DNA of 46,312 nt from Planctomycetota bacterium (GTDB taxonomy: Bacteria > Planctomycetota > Planctomycetia > Pirellulales > UBA1268): contig JAPOIM010000030.1 in the NCBI GenBank assembly GCA_029978905.1, positions 1 to 46,312 of the forward strand. The letters run 5' to 3'. Below the pieces are notes generated by a model, which saw only the letters and a program-made list of their open reading frames with translations, was not told the origin of the DNA and searched no databases. Below, in pieces: positions 34,868 through 46,025 of this stretch. The stretch's first letter is position 1. Every line of letters starts with the position of its first letter. The position numbers were made by a program, and so were the translations under genes.

Positions 34868-35803
34868 ATGGCTCGCTCATTCTCGCTCGCCGCGTCACAC
34901 GCTCAGCAGACTCGCCCGCCCAGGCGTGTCTGCCTCTTGGTGTTGCTCGCTGCCTGCGTGAGCCCAGGCTGCGCTCTGCTCTCGACCGACCGTTGGAGCA
35001 CTCCTAACGAGGCTCCTCCTCTCGATACCCCGGCGCCGCCGGCCGCGGTGCGGACGATCCAGTTGGAAACCCGCTGGGTGCGGCATCCCGTCGACGATCC
35101 TCTGGTCGTGGAAGAACTCTGGTCATCGGTCGACGAACAAGGTCTGCCGCGCGACGTGCGTGAACGGCTTGCTGCCAACGGGCTGCGCGTGGGCGTGGTG
35201 TCTTGGCCGCTCCCGAGTGATCTCGCCGAACGGTGTGCCTACCTTGAGGAGACAACCGAGGCGACAACAGCACCCGAACTGGAGCCTGACGACACCCTCA
35301 TGCCCGAGGTTTCGCGGCAAACGCTGCGTCTGCTGCCAGGCCGACACAGTGAGGTGGTCGCCACACCCGCCACGGCTGAGATGGTGGTCATGCGGCGCGA
35401 CGACGGCCGACTCTGCGGCTCCACCTACCAACAGGCCTCCGCCGTGTTTGAGCTGACTGCCGAGGCGGCGGCCGACGGAAAAACGTCGATCGAACTCCTC
35501 CCCGTGATCAAGCATGGCGACCTTCGTCGCGAGTGGATCGGGGAAGAGGGCGTGTTTCGTCTCGAGGCTGGTCAGTGCCGCGAAGACTTTGAACCCCTCG
35601 CCGTCACCCTCGACCTGGCCGCCGATGCGGTCTTCGTGATCACCGCGGCCGGCCCCCCCAGTTCCACGGTGGGAGACGCGTTTTTCCGGGGCCGCGATCT
35701 GCCGCGGACCCCGCAGCAGACGCTCCTGATCCGGCCGCTCGCCCGGACCACCGACCCGGTGTTTAGCCTCAGCGGCGACGCGTCCACCCCGCCGACGCCC
35801 TGA
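34868..35803 (+). CDS. Putative lipoprotein of unknown function
   Basis: The 311-residue product has a basic N-terminus, a hydrophobic stretch RVCLLVLLAACVSPGCALLS with a lipobox-like SPGC, and a soluble region without known motifs. Phrases such as WVRHPVDDPLVVEELWSSVD and GLRVGVVSWPLP recur in planctomycete lipoproteins as I remember them, but I cannot name a family. Late in the protein, SIELLPVIKHGDLRREWIG and FRLEAGQCREDFEPLAVTLD look like beta-rich domains. It lies 84 bp after purQ. Surface localisation is the only inference offered. Confidence 0.7.
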   Translation: MARSFSLAASHAQQTRPPRRVCLLVLLAACVSPGCALLSTDRWSTPNEAPPLDTPAPPAAVRTIQLETRWVRHPVDDPLVVEELWSSVDEQGLPRDVRERLAANGLRVGVVSWPLPSDLAERCAYLEETTEATTAPELEPDDTLMPEVSRQTLRLLPGRHSEVVATPATAEMVVMRRDDGRLCGSTYQQASAVFELTAEAAADGKTSIELLPVIKHGDLRREWIGEEGVFRLEAGQCREDFEPLAVTLDLAADAVFVITAAGPPSSTVGDAFFRGRDLPRTPQQTLLIRPLARTTDPVFSLSGDASTPPTP

Positions 35804-36043
35804 ACCGGATCGATCGTACGCATGGCGTTGACCGTGCGTGCTGCGCAAACGCGTCGGGCCACCACCGGCAGGCCGGCCTTTGGGGAATCTTCCACGACTG
35901 CGGAAGATGCGGCATCTCGGGAATCTGCATGACGGCGCCCTACCTCGCTGGTCGCTGGGCGTCGGAGATGCCGATGAGCGGACGAAGACGTCTTCGCTTC
36001 GGCACTCGGCGACGGCACCCACACGCACCAGGCACGACCACTC

Positions 36044-37549
36044 ATGGCTCCATCCGCAACGACCGGGAACCGACCGCGTCCGCTGACCATTCTGGCGGCA
36101 GCCTTCCTCGCAGGCGGAGCCGCTGCGGTCGGCCTCAACTACTTCCTCGACGTGCACCTTTCGCAGCGAAAGCCCGTCGTGGAGTCGGAGCCGATTTTTA
36201 TTGCCATGCGGTCGCTGCCGGCGGGCGCGCCGGTCACTGTCTGGGATGTAGCGCTCCGCAACTGGCCCAAGGCGATGCTCCCAACCACCGCGATGCGAGT
36301 TGAGGATTCGTTTGAAGGCATGATGCTGAAGATGCCCATCCGCGAAGGGCAGCCCCTGCTCTCCGTGCAGTTGGAGCCGACCCTCACGATTGCCAAGACC
36401 TCTGCTGGCACCGCTGCTGATGATGGCGGGATGGTCATTGTGGATGACCGCACCAAGGTTCAGGTGAGCTGGCCATCCAAGCCAACCAAGGCCCCCGCGG
36501 CGACCGATGCCGTTCAGGCATCGAAGCCGGCCGACGTCGCCAGCCACTCCGTCAGTCCCGTTGACGATCGCTTGGCGATTCGCCCCATCACGCCTCCTGC
36601 GGTTGCAGAGCAAGCAGCTCCTGCCGAGGTCGAGCCAGCCCCGACAGCACAGCCAGCCCCAACAGCCCAGCTGGGGGTGATTGCACCACAGAATCCACCG
36701 GCCGCCACCGATCCGGCACCGACGGTCGCGGCATCCGCCACTGCTATCCCGGAGAGCAGCCCGGCCGAGCCGGCACCGGCGGTCGTGCCTCTGCCTGAGA
36801 CGAACAACGCCGTGGTCGCGACCCCAGCACCGGTCGTGCCGGTGGAAGCCACTGCGGTGACTGCCGAACCTGTGGTCGCAGAGCCCCTGATCGCAGAGCC
36901 CGCCCTCGCGGAACCGACCATCGCCGAGCCCGTCGCGCAAACGCAGCCACAGCCGGCTTCGTCCATTGCCGCCGTGCCCGCCCCCGTGGCGCCGACCGTG
37001 CCCACGATTGTGCAGTCGCAGCGTCACCTGGTGATCCCTGAACGGATCGCGGTGATGGTGGATGATGTCACCCCGGCACCGACCGCTCCTCCAGTCCTCG
37101 CCGACAACACGATCCCGCCGTCGGCCCTGCGGAAGGTCACGCCGCCAGCCACCGCAACACAGCAGCCGTCGGCCACCACCAGCCTGACTGAGCGGGATGC
37201 GCTCTCGGCTGCGATCAGGCCAAACCCCCTGCGTCCGTCCACGGCCTCACCAACGGCCACGCGACCGATTGTGACGCCGGTCATCCCCACGGCTCCGGTG
37301 GAAAACCGCGTCCAGCCGCAGGCGAACCTGAACGTGCCCCGGGTGATCATCCCTCGCGACGAGATCACGCCCTCGCGATCGGGCCGTGACGGGTCGTCGA
37401 CAACACCGAGTGCCGCTGACGCAAACGCCGACAGCCGCCTGTTCCCCCGTGTATCGGCCCGCATGGAAAAGGCCGGCGACGACTGGAACCGCTTCCGCGA
37501 CAGCATCTTCGGCTCCTCCGAAGAAGAGTCGACTGGGAGCAGTCGTTGA
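36044..37549 (+). CDS. SAF-domain (CpaB/FlgA-like) protein with long Pro/Ala-rich tail
   Basis: The 501-residue product has an N-terminal membrane anchor (LTILAAAFLAGGAAAVGLNY). A SAF domain at residues about 48-110 follows (FIAMRSLPAGAPVTVWDVAL and MLKMPIREGQPLLSVQLEP), as in the pilus assembly protein CpaB/RcpC and FlgA. The remaining about 380 residues are Pro/Ala/Val/Thr-rich and probably disordered. They include five tandem AEPxx pentapeptides at residues 274-298. No other Flp/Tad pilus gene is nearby. The last 45 residues (RVSARMEKAGDDWNRFRDSI) are more ordered and amphipathic. A role at the cell surface is an inference. Confidence 0.78.
   Translation: MAPSATTGNRPRPLTILAAAFLAGGAAAVGLNYFLDVHLSQRKPVVESEPIFIAMRSLPAGAPVTVWDVALRNWPKAMLPTTAMRVEDSFEGMMLKMPIREGQPLLSVQLEPTLTIAKTSAGTAADDGGMVIVDDRTKVQVSWPSKPTKAPAATDAVQASKPADVASHSVSPVDDRLAIRPITPPAVAEQAAPAEVEPAPTAQPAPTAQLGVIAPQNPPAATDPAPTVAASATAIPESSPAEPAPAVVPLPETNNAVVATPAPVVPVEATAVTAEPVVAEPLIAEPALAEPTIAEPVAQTQPQPASSIAAVPAPVAPTVPTIVQSQRHLVIPERIAVMVDDVTPAPTAPPVLADNTIPPSALRKVTPPATATQQPSATTSLTERDALSAAIRPNPLRPSTASPTATRPIVTPVIPTAPVENRVQPQANLNVPRVIIPRDEITPSRSGRDGSSTTPSAADANADSRLFPRVSARMEKAGDDWNRFRDSIFGSSEEESTGSSR
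36863..36937 (+). repeat. Coding tandem repeat, 5 x 15 nt (AEPxx)
   Basis: Five consecutive copies encode AEPVV-AEPLI-AEPAL-AEPTI-AEPVA in the disordered tail of the SAF-domain protein. The nucleotide units differ at third positions, so this is an old repeat. Confidence 0.8.
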
Positions 37550-37555
37550 GCGGCG

Positions 37556-38548
37556 TCAGTCCGTCGTGATCACGATCTTGCCGGCGAGGCGGCCTGACAG
37601 CCCCACGGTGCTCTCTTCTTGGAGCCGATGGGCGGCGGCCGTCTCTTCCAGGGGCAACACGCGATCGATGCCAGCCCGCATGCCGTCCGCCATCCACCGA
37701 TTGAGCAGCGACGCCGCAGCGGCCTGCGTTTGCGAGGAGGCCTTGAACATCGCAAACCCCAGCAGCCGGCACTGCTTGACGTAGAACGGTCCGAGCGGAA
37801 GCGGGGGCCGCGCCTCACGACCAGCCATCACGATCATCCGGCCCCCTTCGGCGAGCATGGCAACCGCCTGATCCAAGTCGGGTTCGCGGCGGGTGTCCCA
37901 GTGGAGATCGATGCCCCGTGGAGCCGCCTCTCGCACCTGCGCAAGCAGGCTCGGGTCGTGGTAGTCGAGCACGACATCCGCCCCGAGCGCTCGTACCTGC
38001 TCACGCTTCTGTGGAGTGCCCGCCGTCGTGATCACCCGTCCGCCCAGACGCTTCGCGATCTGCACCACCATCTGGCCCACCCCGCCGCTGCCGCCATGCA
38101 GAAAGAGCGTCTCCCCGGCCGCAAGCTGGCCGTGCTCGACGAGACCGAGAAAAGCCGTGATGCCCACCAACGCGGCCGCGGCGGCGTCGTGATCAGACAC
38201 CTCAGCTGGCATGGGGTAGAGCCATCGCTCGTCGACGACGGCGAGTTGCGAAAAGGTGCCCTGTCGGCCGAGCAGGCCCTGATTCGAACCCCATACCCGC
38301 GCACCGGGCTGGAAGCGGTCGACACCATCACCAAGGGCCACCACCTCGCCGGCGAGGTCGCAGCCCACCACAAACGGAAACGGCAGTGGCATCGCCACAC
38401 CGCCGCTGCGGATGTAGGTGTCGATTGGATTCACCGCAGCGGCACGCACCCGCACCAGCACCTGCCCGGGCCCGGGGGTGGGATCGGGCAGATCCATGAT
38501 CCGGATCGCCTCAGGTGGGCCCGTGCGTTCAATCGCCGCGGCTTTCAT
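37556..38548 (-). CDS. qor: Zinc-independent quinone oxidoreductase (MDR superfamily)
   Basis: The 330-residue product starts MKAAAIERTGPPEAIRIMDL, with VRAAAVNPIDTYIRSGGVAM, FVVGCDLAGEVVALG and the NADPH-binding LFLHGGSGGVGQMVVQIAK. LGADVVLDYHDPS and IDLHWDT complete the Rossmann half. The zinc-binding cysteines of alcohol dehydrogenases are absent, as in quinone oxidoreductases (QOR). It would reduce quinones or enones with NADPH. Its start codon overlaps the stop of the upstream zinc-ribbon gene as ATGA, so they are translationally coupled. It converges on the SAF-domain gene with 6 bp between stops. Confidence 0.92.
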   Translation of the reverse strand: MKAAAIERTGPPEAIRIMDLPDPTPGPGQVLVRVRAAAVNPIDTYIRSGGVAMPLPFPFVVGCDLAGEVVALGDGVDRFQPGARVWGSNQGLLGRQGTFSQLAVVDERWLYPMPAEVSDHDAAAAALVGITAFLGLVEHGQLAAGETLFLHGGSGGVGQMVVQIAKRLGGRVITTAGTPQKREQVRALGADVVLDYHDPSLLAQVREAAPRGIDLHWDTRREPDLDQAVAMLAEGGRMIVMAGREARPPLPLGPFYVKQCRLLGFAMFKASSQTQAAAASLLNRWMADGMRAGIDRVLPLEETAAAHRLQEESTVGLSGRLAGKIVITTD

Positions 38549-39078
38549 GCGGCGCGGTCCTGCGGTTCGCGGGAACCCCCTCGCACGAGCAACGCTCCGC
38601 CAAGTGCGATCAGCACACCGACGCCGCCGAGGGCCGTCAGCGTCGTCGCAGAGGCCTTCCCCACGCGGCCCAGATTCCGCGACCGATATTCCCCAATCGT
38701 TTCGTCGCGTTCCACGTCGGCCACCTGCAGCTCCTTCCAGGCCGCATAGACCCGCATGAAGGGCGCTCGATCGATCTCAAACTGCACCCGCTCGATGTCA
38801 AACTCAAAGTGGGTGGCTGAGGAAATCCAGGCTGCCAGGCCCCAACAGACCAGCGCGATCACCGTGCCTCCGGCGATCAATCCCTGCCGCAGCGTCCACT
38901 GCTTCGGGGCGCCAGAGTGGCCTGTGTCTCCTTCCGCCATCGGCAGCTGAGCAAATTCGCGAAGGGTCGGGACCGCCACCGCACGGCCACATCCCGCGCA
39001 GCGGACCTCTCCCCCGGCCTGACCTTTGCTGACCGATGTTTCCGCACCGCATTCACACCGCAGTCGATAGAGCTGCAT
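38545..39078 (-). CDS. Zinc-ribbon membrane protein of unknown function
   Basis: The 177-residue product begins with a four-cysteine zinc ribbon (YRLRCECGAETSVSK, then EVRCAGCGRAVAVP). Two membrane helices follow (LIAGGTVIALVCWGLAAWIS and TLTALGGVGVLIALGGALLV) around an extracytoplasmic loop of about 60 residues. Such N-terminal ribbons are common in planctomycete membrane proteins. No activity can be assigned. The ATGA overlap with qor suggests joint expression. It is divergent from the sigma factor gene across a 635-bp region. Confidence 0.8.
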   Translation of the reverse strand: MQLYRLRCECGAETSVSKGQAGGEVRCAGCGRAVAVPTLREFAQLPMAEGDTGHSGAPKQWTLRQGLIAGGTVIALVCWGLAAWISSATHFEFDIERVQFEIDRAPFMRVYAAWKELQVADVERDETIGEYRSRNLGRVGKASATTLTALGGVGVLIALGGALLVRGGSREPQDRAA

Positions 39079-39713
39079 CGCCGAGAAACTCCCCTCTTTT
39101 CAGTCCTCTTTGCCTCGTCCGAGCAGTCGCGTGCGGCTGGCGGATGGGATCTGTCGTCCTTGTTGCGGCAGGGTCTTCGCCGCCGGCAGTTTTTAGCACA
39201 CCTGGCCTTACAACCGGATTTTGGGACAATTATTTCAGAAAAAAAGTTGGCTTTCCGACTCGCCGACGGCCATAATCGTACGCCCTGGCAGGATGCCACG
39301 GGCAGACCGAGGCGTCCTCGGTCGTCCACTTCCACCCATCCTCCCTTCCACACGTCCGTCGGTCCGCTTCGCTCCCCGAGTGCCTCCCATCAGTGACTGG
39401 GGCTAGCGACCGAGACGATCACAGGGATGCTCGCAGTCTTGGACCGCGTTTGATTCCTTTGAACCCATCTGTTGGAAAGCGTCTGGTAGGACGTGCCGTC
39501 GGTTTTTCGCCGCCTGGCATGTCTTTTTCGGCCATCGAAAGGCCGTCAGCAGCCCACTCCGAGGAGGGTTCTGGACTTCGGCGTGCCTTGAATCAGACTG
39601 TCGGCACACGACCGGGACATGGACGAACTGGGACGCAGTTTGAAATGGCGATGACTGACACCGCAGCGACACCCGGACCAGCCGTCACGTCCGGTATTTG
39701 AAGGAGATTTGCA
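39079..39713 (+). other. 635-bp region upstream of the primary sigma factor gene
   Basis: This is the longest non-coding stretch in the window. An AT-rich segment (39190-39275) is likely promoter territory for the divergent genes. A small hairpin CGGCC/GGCCG lies at 39529-39545. A 102-codon open frame (39393-39701) ends inside the Shine-Dalgarno of the sigma gene, but its composition does not look coding. A long leader of the sigma mRNA with possible translational control is the main reading. No known riboswitch is recognised. Confidence 0.5.
39701..39706 (+). promoter_or_regulatory. Shine-Dalgarno site of the sigma factor gene
   Basis: AAGGAG lies 7 nt before the TTG at 39714. It is the basis for accepting a rare TTG start for this gene. 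Confidence 0.75.
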
Positions 39714-41297
<1,584 letters not shown>

Positions 41298-41332
41298 GTC
41301 ATGTCAGACGCACCCTCGGCATGAACATACGC

Positions 41333-41377
41333 GAGCCAACGGATGCCCTCGTGCGGCATCCGTTGGCTCAGTTTTTT
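41333..41377 (+). terminator. Rho-independent terminator of the sigma factor gene
   Basis: A perfect 15-bp stem (GAGCCAACGGATGCC with its reverse complement) around a 7-nt loop is followed by a T6 run at 41372-41377, 36 bp after the stop codon. Confidence 0.95.
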
Positions 41378-41428
41378 CCGGTTTGCATCATCGTCACGCT
41401 ATACCACCTTCTTTTTGGAGCCACCCGC

Positions 41429-41959
41429 ATGATCCGCCAGCTGCTCGCCATCGCGCTCATCTCGTTTGCCGCTACCAGCCTCGCCGTCGCGGACGAGGTG
41501 ACCTTCCCAAGAACCACGATCGACCTCGGCACCGTGGTGACCGACTTGGAGAAGTCGGTGGCGTTCTACACGCAGGGCGTTGGCTTTCGGCAACTGGAAA
41601 GCTTTGACGTGCCAGCCGAACTCGCCGCGAGCGCCGGGCTGACAGACCAGAAGCCGCTCTCGATTCGCGTGCTCGCTCTCGGCGACGGCCCCACGGCCAC
41701 GAAGCTCAAGCTGATGCAGGTCGCGGGCACCACACCTCGCACCGGCGACAATGAGTTCATCCACTCCCACACGGGTTTCCGTTATCTCACGATCATGGTG
41801 GAAAACACCGACGAGGCTCTCGCCCGCCTCGCCAAGATGGGCGTGAAGCCGCTCGCCAAGTCGCCGGTCTCCCTGCCGGAAGACCTCGCCCCGGGTATGT
41901 TCCTGACCTGCGTCAAAGACCCAGACGGCAACGTGGTGGAACTGATCGGCCCTCGCTAA
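41429..41959 (+). CDS. Secreted VOC/glyoxalase-fold protein
   Basis: The 176-residue product starts with a signal peptide (MIRQLLAIALISFAATSLAV, cleavage near ADE). One VOC beta-alpha-beta-beta-beta unit follows (TTIDLGTVVTDLEKSVAFYT to the first metal position) and a second unit ends DPDGNVVELIGPR. VOC proteins include glyoxalases, dioxygenases and fosfomycin-resistance enzymes, usually cytoplasmic. An exported member is less common and its substrate is unknown. The ATG at 41429 is chosen because TTGGAG precedes it at 41415-41420 and the signal peptide starts there; the frame upstream is inside the sigma terminator. Confidence 0.85.
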   Translation: MIRQLLAIALISFAATSLAVADEVTFPRTTIDLGTVVTDLEKSVAFYTQGVGFRQLESFDVPAELAASAGLTDQKPLSIRVLALGDGPTATKLKLMQVAGTTPRTGDNEFIHSHTGFRYLTIMVENTDEALARLAKMGVKPLAKSPVSLPEDLAPGMFLTCVKDPDGNVVELIGPR

Positions 41960-42014
41960 GCGAGGCAGAGCGACGCAGAGACGCTGAAGCGGTTTAGGCA
42001 AACGGCGCCCTCGG

Positions 42015-42060
42015 CCTTCGCTACCGCCTCAGCATTCGCTGCCGCCTCAGCATTCGCTGG
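42015..42060. repeat. Short tandem repeat, 18-nt unit, about 2.5 copies
   Basis: Units CCTTCGCTACCGCCTCAG, CATTCGCTGCCGCCTCAG and partial CATTCGCTGG lie between the convergent VOC and cysC genes. Confidence 0.7.
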
Positions 42061-42065
42061 CCGTG

Positions 42066-42743
42066 TCAGCAAGCGGTTGCGGGAATGCGGCCAGTGGCCA
42101 CGAGGTAGTTCAGCACCTCGCCGGCAAGCGCGTCGGGCGTTGAGGTTGCGGTGTCGACGGTGAGTTCTGGGGCGACAGGTTCTTCGTACGGCTGGTGGAT
42201 CCCGGTGAAGTCTCGGATCTCGCCCGACCGGGCCTTCTTGTAGAGCCCCTTGGGATCGCGGGCTTCGCAGACCTCGAGGGGTGCCTGCACATACACCTCC
42301 ACAAAGTCGTTGCTCTCGAGGGCTGCCCGCACCGCATCGCGATCGGCCCGAAACGGGCTGACAAAGGCGGTGAGCGTGATCAGGCCGGCCTGCGTGAAAA
42401 GCCCGGCCACCGCACCGATGCGACGGATGTTTTCCGTGCGATCCTCGGCGGCGAAACTCAGGCCAAAACGCGTCGCATAGTCACGTCCATAGTGCGGCTC
42501 AAGCATCGCCGGCGAGGCATTCAGCCCCATCCGCACGTTGTCTCCGTCGAGGACAAAACTGCGGAGGCCGGCGGCATGCAAACGATGGTCCACCAGGTTC
42601 GCGAGCGTGCTCTTGCCACTGCCAGAGAGCCCCGTGAACCAGACGACACAGCCGCGATGGCCCGCCGTGGCTTCGCGATCCGCACGGCTCACCGCGTGCT
42701 CATGCCAATGGACTTCAACTGGTTCACCCATCGCCGTCTCCAT
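42066..42743 (-). CDS. cysC: Adenylylsulfate (APS) kinase
   Basis: The 225-residue product has WFTGLSGSGKSTLANLV (P-loop GLSGSGKST at 38-46), LDGDNVRMGLN, RTENIRRIGAVAGLF, and FVSPFRADRD with the phospho-accepting serine, then DPKGLYKKARSGEI. It phosphorylates APS to PAPS. Between DNVRMGL and FAAEDRTENIRR there is an insertion of about 17 residues (ASPAMLEPHYGRDYATR) compared with E. coli CysC. No ATP sulfurylase (cysND/sat) is nearby, so the substrate comes from elsewhere. PAPS may serve sulfate assimilation or sulfotransferases. The start is ATG; an ATG 4 codons in is also possible. Confidence 0.94.
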   Translation of the reverse strand: METAMGEPVEVHWHEHAVSRADREATAGHRGCVVWFTGLSGSGKSTLANLVDHRLHAAGLRSFVLDGDNVRMGLNASPAMLEPHYGRDYATRFGLSFAAEDRTENIRRIGAVAGLFTQAGLITLTAFVSPFRADRDAVRAALESNDFVEVYVQAPLEVCEARDPKGLYKKARSGEIRDFTGIHQPYEEPVAPELTVDTATSTPDALAGEVLNYLVATGRIPATAC

Positions 42744-42781
42744 CCTCCCTGACAGGCCTCACTCGGCCGCGCGTATGTCGC

Positions 42782-43783
42782 CTACTGCCAGCCATCCAGG
42801 GCCAGCGTTTTCTCAAATACGGTGCCGCCGCGTTCCACGCCGACAGCCACCTCGTCGCCAGGCCCATGGGCACCGATCTTGTTGGTCAGGTCTTCGAAAC
42901 TCTCAACCTCTTGGCCGTCGAAACTCCGGATCACATCCCCAACCTGGATGCCGGCTTTGTCGGCCGCGGAGCCCATCTGCACCTGGGTGATCACACAGGG
43001 CACCAGCAGCGGCTGACCACCAACCCCGAGCTTTCCTCCCCGCCGCACGTCCACCTTGGTGTTGGGGAGCGCCGTGGCCAGCCGAGCAGCCAACTCATCC
43101 GACACATCCGTGTTGAACAGGGCCAGTTGATCGATCCGTCGGAGCCGCGAGAGTTCTTTGATCGACTGCTCCTCGAGCCGCACGCCATGGATGCTCACCT
43201 GCAGCACCTGCGGCAGGCGGCTCACGAGCCGCAGGTCGTCGGGGGTCCCCGTCCAGCTGTCGTTGAGGGTCACGTGCAGGCCGACACGGCCATCGGGAAG
43301 CATCGTCGGCTCGAGGTTGGCCCCGAGCGATTCCAGTTTGGCCTGTGACTCCTCGGCGAGGGCGACGTTGTGAAACTCCAAGGTGGCCTGTGCCATGCGG
43401 GAGGCGGCCGCATCGTCGTGGCTGCAGAGCTGCTCGAGTTCCCGCTCCGCTTCCGCGGCGGCGTCTTCATCATCTCCCGTCAGCATTTCCTGGAGGATCT
43501 CGATCCCTCGGGTGGAGACCTCCAAGTCGTCGGCCCCTTTGATCGCCTGCACCAAAGGCCCAATCACCGCCGGCCCACCTCGAGAAAGCGTTTCGGAAGC
43601 GGCTTCGCGGCGGGTGAAGTCGGTGCTCGCCAGGTTGGCAAGGGCGGTGGAAATCGCGGCAGAATCGGCGGCGGTCGTCCCCGCGGGCTCAGCCGCACCA
43701 ACCCCCACCAACGGGCACAGGACCACGCCCGCTGTCACCAGCGGTGTGCAGAGACGTCGAAAAAGAGCTGATCCCACTTTCAT
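42782..43783 (-). CDS. Secreted protein with HEAT/LRR-like regions and a C-terminal PDZ domain
   Basis: From the ATG at 43781-43783 the 333-residue product has a signal peptide ([20 protein letters not shown]). A helical region with [20 protein letters not shown] follows, then a leucine-rich-like stretch ([40 protein letters not shown]), and a PDZ domain ([40 protein letters not shown]). No protease active site is present, so PDZ binding of C-terminal peptides is the likely function. It is divergent from the YgiQ-type gene and its 3' end is 38 bp upstream of the cysC start. Confidence 0.82.
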   Translation of the reverse strand: MKVGSALFRRLCTPLVTAGVVLCPLVGVGAAEPAGTTAADSAAISTALANLASTDFTRREAASETLSRGGPAVIGPLVQAIKGADDLEVSTRGIEILQEMLTGDDEDAAAEAERELEQLCSHDDAAASRMAQATLEFHNVALAEESQAKLESLGANLEPTMLPDGRVGLHVTLNDSWTGTPDDLRLVSRLPQVLQVSIHGVRLEEQSIKELSRLRRIDQLALFNTDVSDELAARLATALPNTKVDVRRGGKLGVGGQPLLVPCVITQVQMGSAADKAGIQVGDVIRSFDGQEVESFEDLTNKIGAHGPGDEVAVGVERGGTVFEKTLALDGWQ

Positions 43784-43970
43784 CGTTCCCGCTCGCGACG
43801 GCAGCCGCCACCGCTGCCGAAGGCCACCTCTCACCGTAGAGTATGGAAGCATACCAACCGTTCTTTCCGGGAAACCAGCGACCTTTCCGCCGCCCGTGCG
43901 GGCTGGAGGGTGCTACGATTGGAATGCCTTGCACGATCCCACCCTCCCCCACCCCGGCGCTCTCGCTCCC

Positions 43971-45983
43971 GTGCTGCTTTCCCTCCCCATTTTGGACGCG
44001 CCGGCGGCAGGCCCTTCGGACCCCCTGCCGATGACCAGGGCCGACATGGATCGGCGGGGCTGGGACTCCGTCGACGTGGTGCTTGTCAGCGGCGACGCCT
44101 ATGTCGACCACCCCAGCTTTGCCAACGCCCTCATCGGGCGACTGCTGGAGGCTGCGGGCTACCGTGTGGCAATTCTCTCGCAGCCTGACTGGAGGACCTG
44201 CGACGCCTGGCGAGTCTTTGGCCGTCCGCGGCTGTTCTTCGGCATCTCTGCCGGGAACATGGACTCGATGATCAACCACTACACCGCCAACAAGAAGGTC
44301 CGCAACGACGACGCCTACTCCCCGAACGGAGAAATCGGCAGGCGGCCCGACCGGGCCACGCTTGCTTACTGCCAACGTTCGCGGGAGGCCTTTCCTGGCG
44401 TGCCCGTCGTGGCGGGAGGCGTGGAAGCGAGCCTGCGACGGATCGCCCACTACGACTACTGGAGCGACACCGTCCGCCGTTCGATCTTGCTCGACTCCAA
44501 GGCCGACCTTGTGGTGTTTGGCATGGGTGAACGCACCGTTCTCGACGTCGCCCGTGGATTGGCCGACGGGCGACCGGTGGCCGAACTCCGCAACCTGCGC
44601 GGCGTGGCCTACCGGCTCGGTGCCAGCGAAGCACCGCCCGACGACGAAAGCACCTTAGAGCTTCCTGACTACGACGCGGTGAAGCGTGATCCTCTCGCGT
44701 TCTGCGAGATGACACGGATCTCCCACCTGGAAACCAATCCGTACAACGCAAAGAGGCTCGTGCAACGCTACGGGCGTGAGTCGGTGGTGGTGAACCCGCC
44801 AGCCCTGCCGCTCTCGCAACAGGAGATGGACCAGGTCTACTCGCTCCCCTTCACCAGGCGGCCGCACCCTTCGTACGGCGGCGCGAAGATCCCTGCCTTT
44901 GAAGTCGTGGAAACGAGCGTCCAGATCATGCGTGGCTGCTTCGGTGGTTGCACGTTCTGCTCCATCACTGCCCATGAAGGCCGCATCATTCAGAGCCGCT
45001 CCGAGCAGTCGATCGTCTCGGAGATCCGCTCCATGGCCGCCCAGCCAGACTTCAAGGGCACGGTCTCCGACATTGGCGGGCCGACGGCCAACATGTATCA
45101 GATGCGATGCACGCGCCCGGATGTTGAAGCGAAATGCCGCCGGCTTTCGTGCGTACATCCCACCATCTGCAAACTGCTTGGCACCGACCATGGCCCCCTC
45201 AAGCATCTCATGCGGTCGGCCCGAGAGGTCGAGGGCGTGAAGCGTGTGCTGGTGGCGAGTGGGGTGCGGATGGACCTCGCTCGTCGCGACCCGGAATACC
45301 TGGCAGAACTCGCGGAGCATCACGTCGGCGGGCACTTAAAAGTCGCCCCCGAACATGTGGATCCCGAGGTGCTGACGCTGATGAAGAAACCGTCAGCCGA
45401 CGACTTCGTGGCCTTCGACCAAGCCTTCCGGGCGGCCAGTCGTCGGGTGGGGAAGAAGCAGTACACCGTGCCCTACTTTATCGCGAGCCATCCTGGCAGC
45501 GGTGTCGAGGAGATGATCGAACTCGCGCTGTTTCTCAAGCGCAACAGCTACCGGCCTGATCAGGTGCAGGATTTCATCCCCAGCCCCTTCGATATCGCAG
45601 CATGCATGTATCACACCGGACTTGATCCGATGACGAAGAAGCCCGTCACGGTCACCAAGGGCCTGCGGGATCGCCGCATGCAGCGGGCACTCCTGCAGTT
45701 CTTCAAACCGGAAAACTACTTTGAAGTGCGGCGCGCGCTCGAACAGGCCGGCCGCAGTGACCTGATCGGCAGCGGGTGCGATTGCCTGATCCCTGAACGC
45801 CCTCCGAAGGAAGCCCTCGACCGCAAGCGACGCGAAGCCTCGCGAGCGTTCACGGAGGCCACCAACGGCGACCACATCCGCAGCAAACCGGGCCGAGGCT
45901 CTGGTCGCACGCCCTCCGGCCGGCAAGGCAGGGGCGGCTCAACCGTTGGCTACCGACCCAAGCGTCCCGGCCACAAGTCCTAA
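43971..45983 (+). CDS. YgiQ-family (UPF0313) radical SAM protein
   Basis: The product has [20 protein letters not shown] and [19 protein letters not shown], the usual YgiQ N-terminus. The radical SAM cysteines C-x3-C-x2-C are in [20 protein letters not shown] (Cys323, Cys327, Cys330), and [20 protein letters not shown] follows. The C-terminal tail is basic and Gly/Arg-rich ([20 protein letters not shown]). YgiQ enzymes share a B12-binding-like N-terminal domain and their reaction is unknown. The start is uncertain: GTG 43971 is used because the LP.TR.EM block lies just inside; ATG 44031 would leave out two of those residues. The open frame upstream is antisense to the PDZ gene. Confidence 0.88.
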   Translation: MLLSLPILDAPAAGPSDPLPMTRADMDRRGWDSVDVVLVSGDAYVDHPSFANALIGRLLEAAGYRVAILSQPDWRTCDAWRVFGRPRLFFGISAGNMDSMINHYTANKKVRNDDAYSPNGEIGRRPDRATLAYCQRSREAFPGVPVVAGGVEASLRRIAHYDYWSDTVRRSILLDSKADLVVFGMGERTVLDVARGLADGRPVAELRNLRGVAYRLGASEAPPDDESTLELPDYDAVKRDPLAFCEMTRISHLETNPYNAKRLVQRYGRESVVVNPPALPLSQQEMDQVYSLPFTRRPHPSYGGAKIPAFEVVETSVQIMRGCFGGCTFCSITAHEGRIIQSRSEQSIVSEIRSMAAQPDFKGTVSDIGGPTANMYQMRCTRPDVEAKCRRLSCVHPTICKLLGTDHGPLKHLMRSAREVEGVKRVLVASGVRMDLARRDPEYLAELAEHHVGGHLKVAPEHVDPEVLTLMKKPSADDFVAFDQAFRAASRRVGKKQYTVPYFIASHPGSGVEEMIELALFLKRNSYRPDQVQDFIPSPFDIAACMYHTGLDPMTKKPVTVTKGLRDRRMQRALLQFFKPENYFEVRRALEQAGRSDLIGSGCDCLIPERPPKEALDRKRREASRAFTEATNGDHIRSKPGRGSGRTPSGRQGRGGSTVGYRPKRPGHKS

Positions 45984-46025
45984 CGCACGCCTCACGCACG
46001 CTTTGACCTCGCAGGGAGGACTCCC

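Noticed and set aside
36514..37005. 163-codon minus-strand Ala/Gly/Thr-rich frame
   Set aside because: Antisense to the repetitive tail of the SAF protein; low-complexity artefact.
35123..37027. 634-codon minus-strand frame rich in Gly/Arg/Asp
   Set aside because: Shadow of the lipoprotein and SAF-domain genes; low-complexity composition follows from their Pro/Ala codons.
39393..39701. 102-codon frame just before the sigma gene
   Set aside because: No family resemblance and unlike-coding composition; kept only as a possible leader in the findings.
42015..42060. Short tandem repeat as a CRISPR array
   Set aside because: Units are contiguous 18-mers without spacers, and no cas genes are present.
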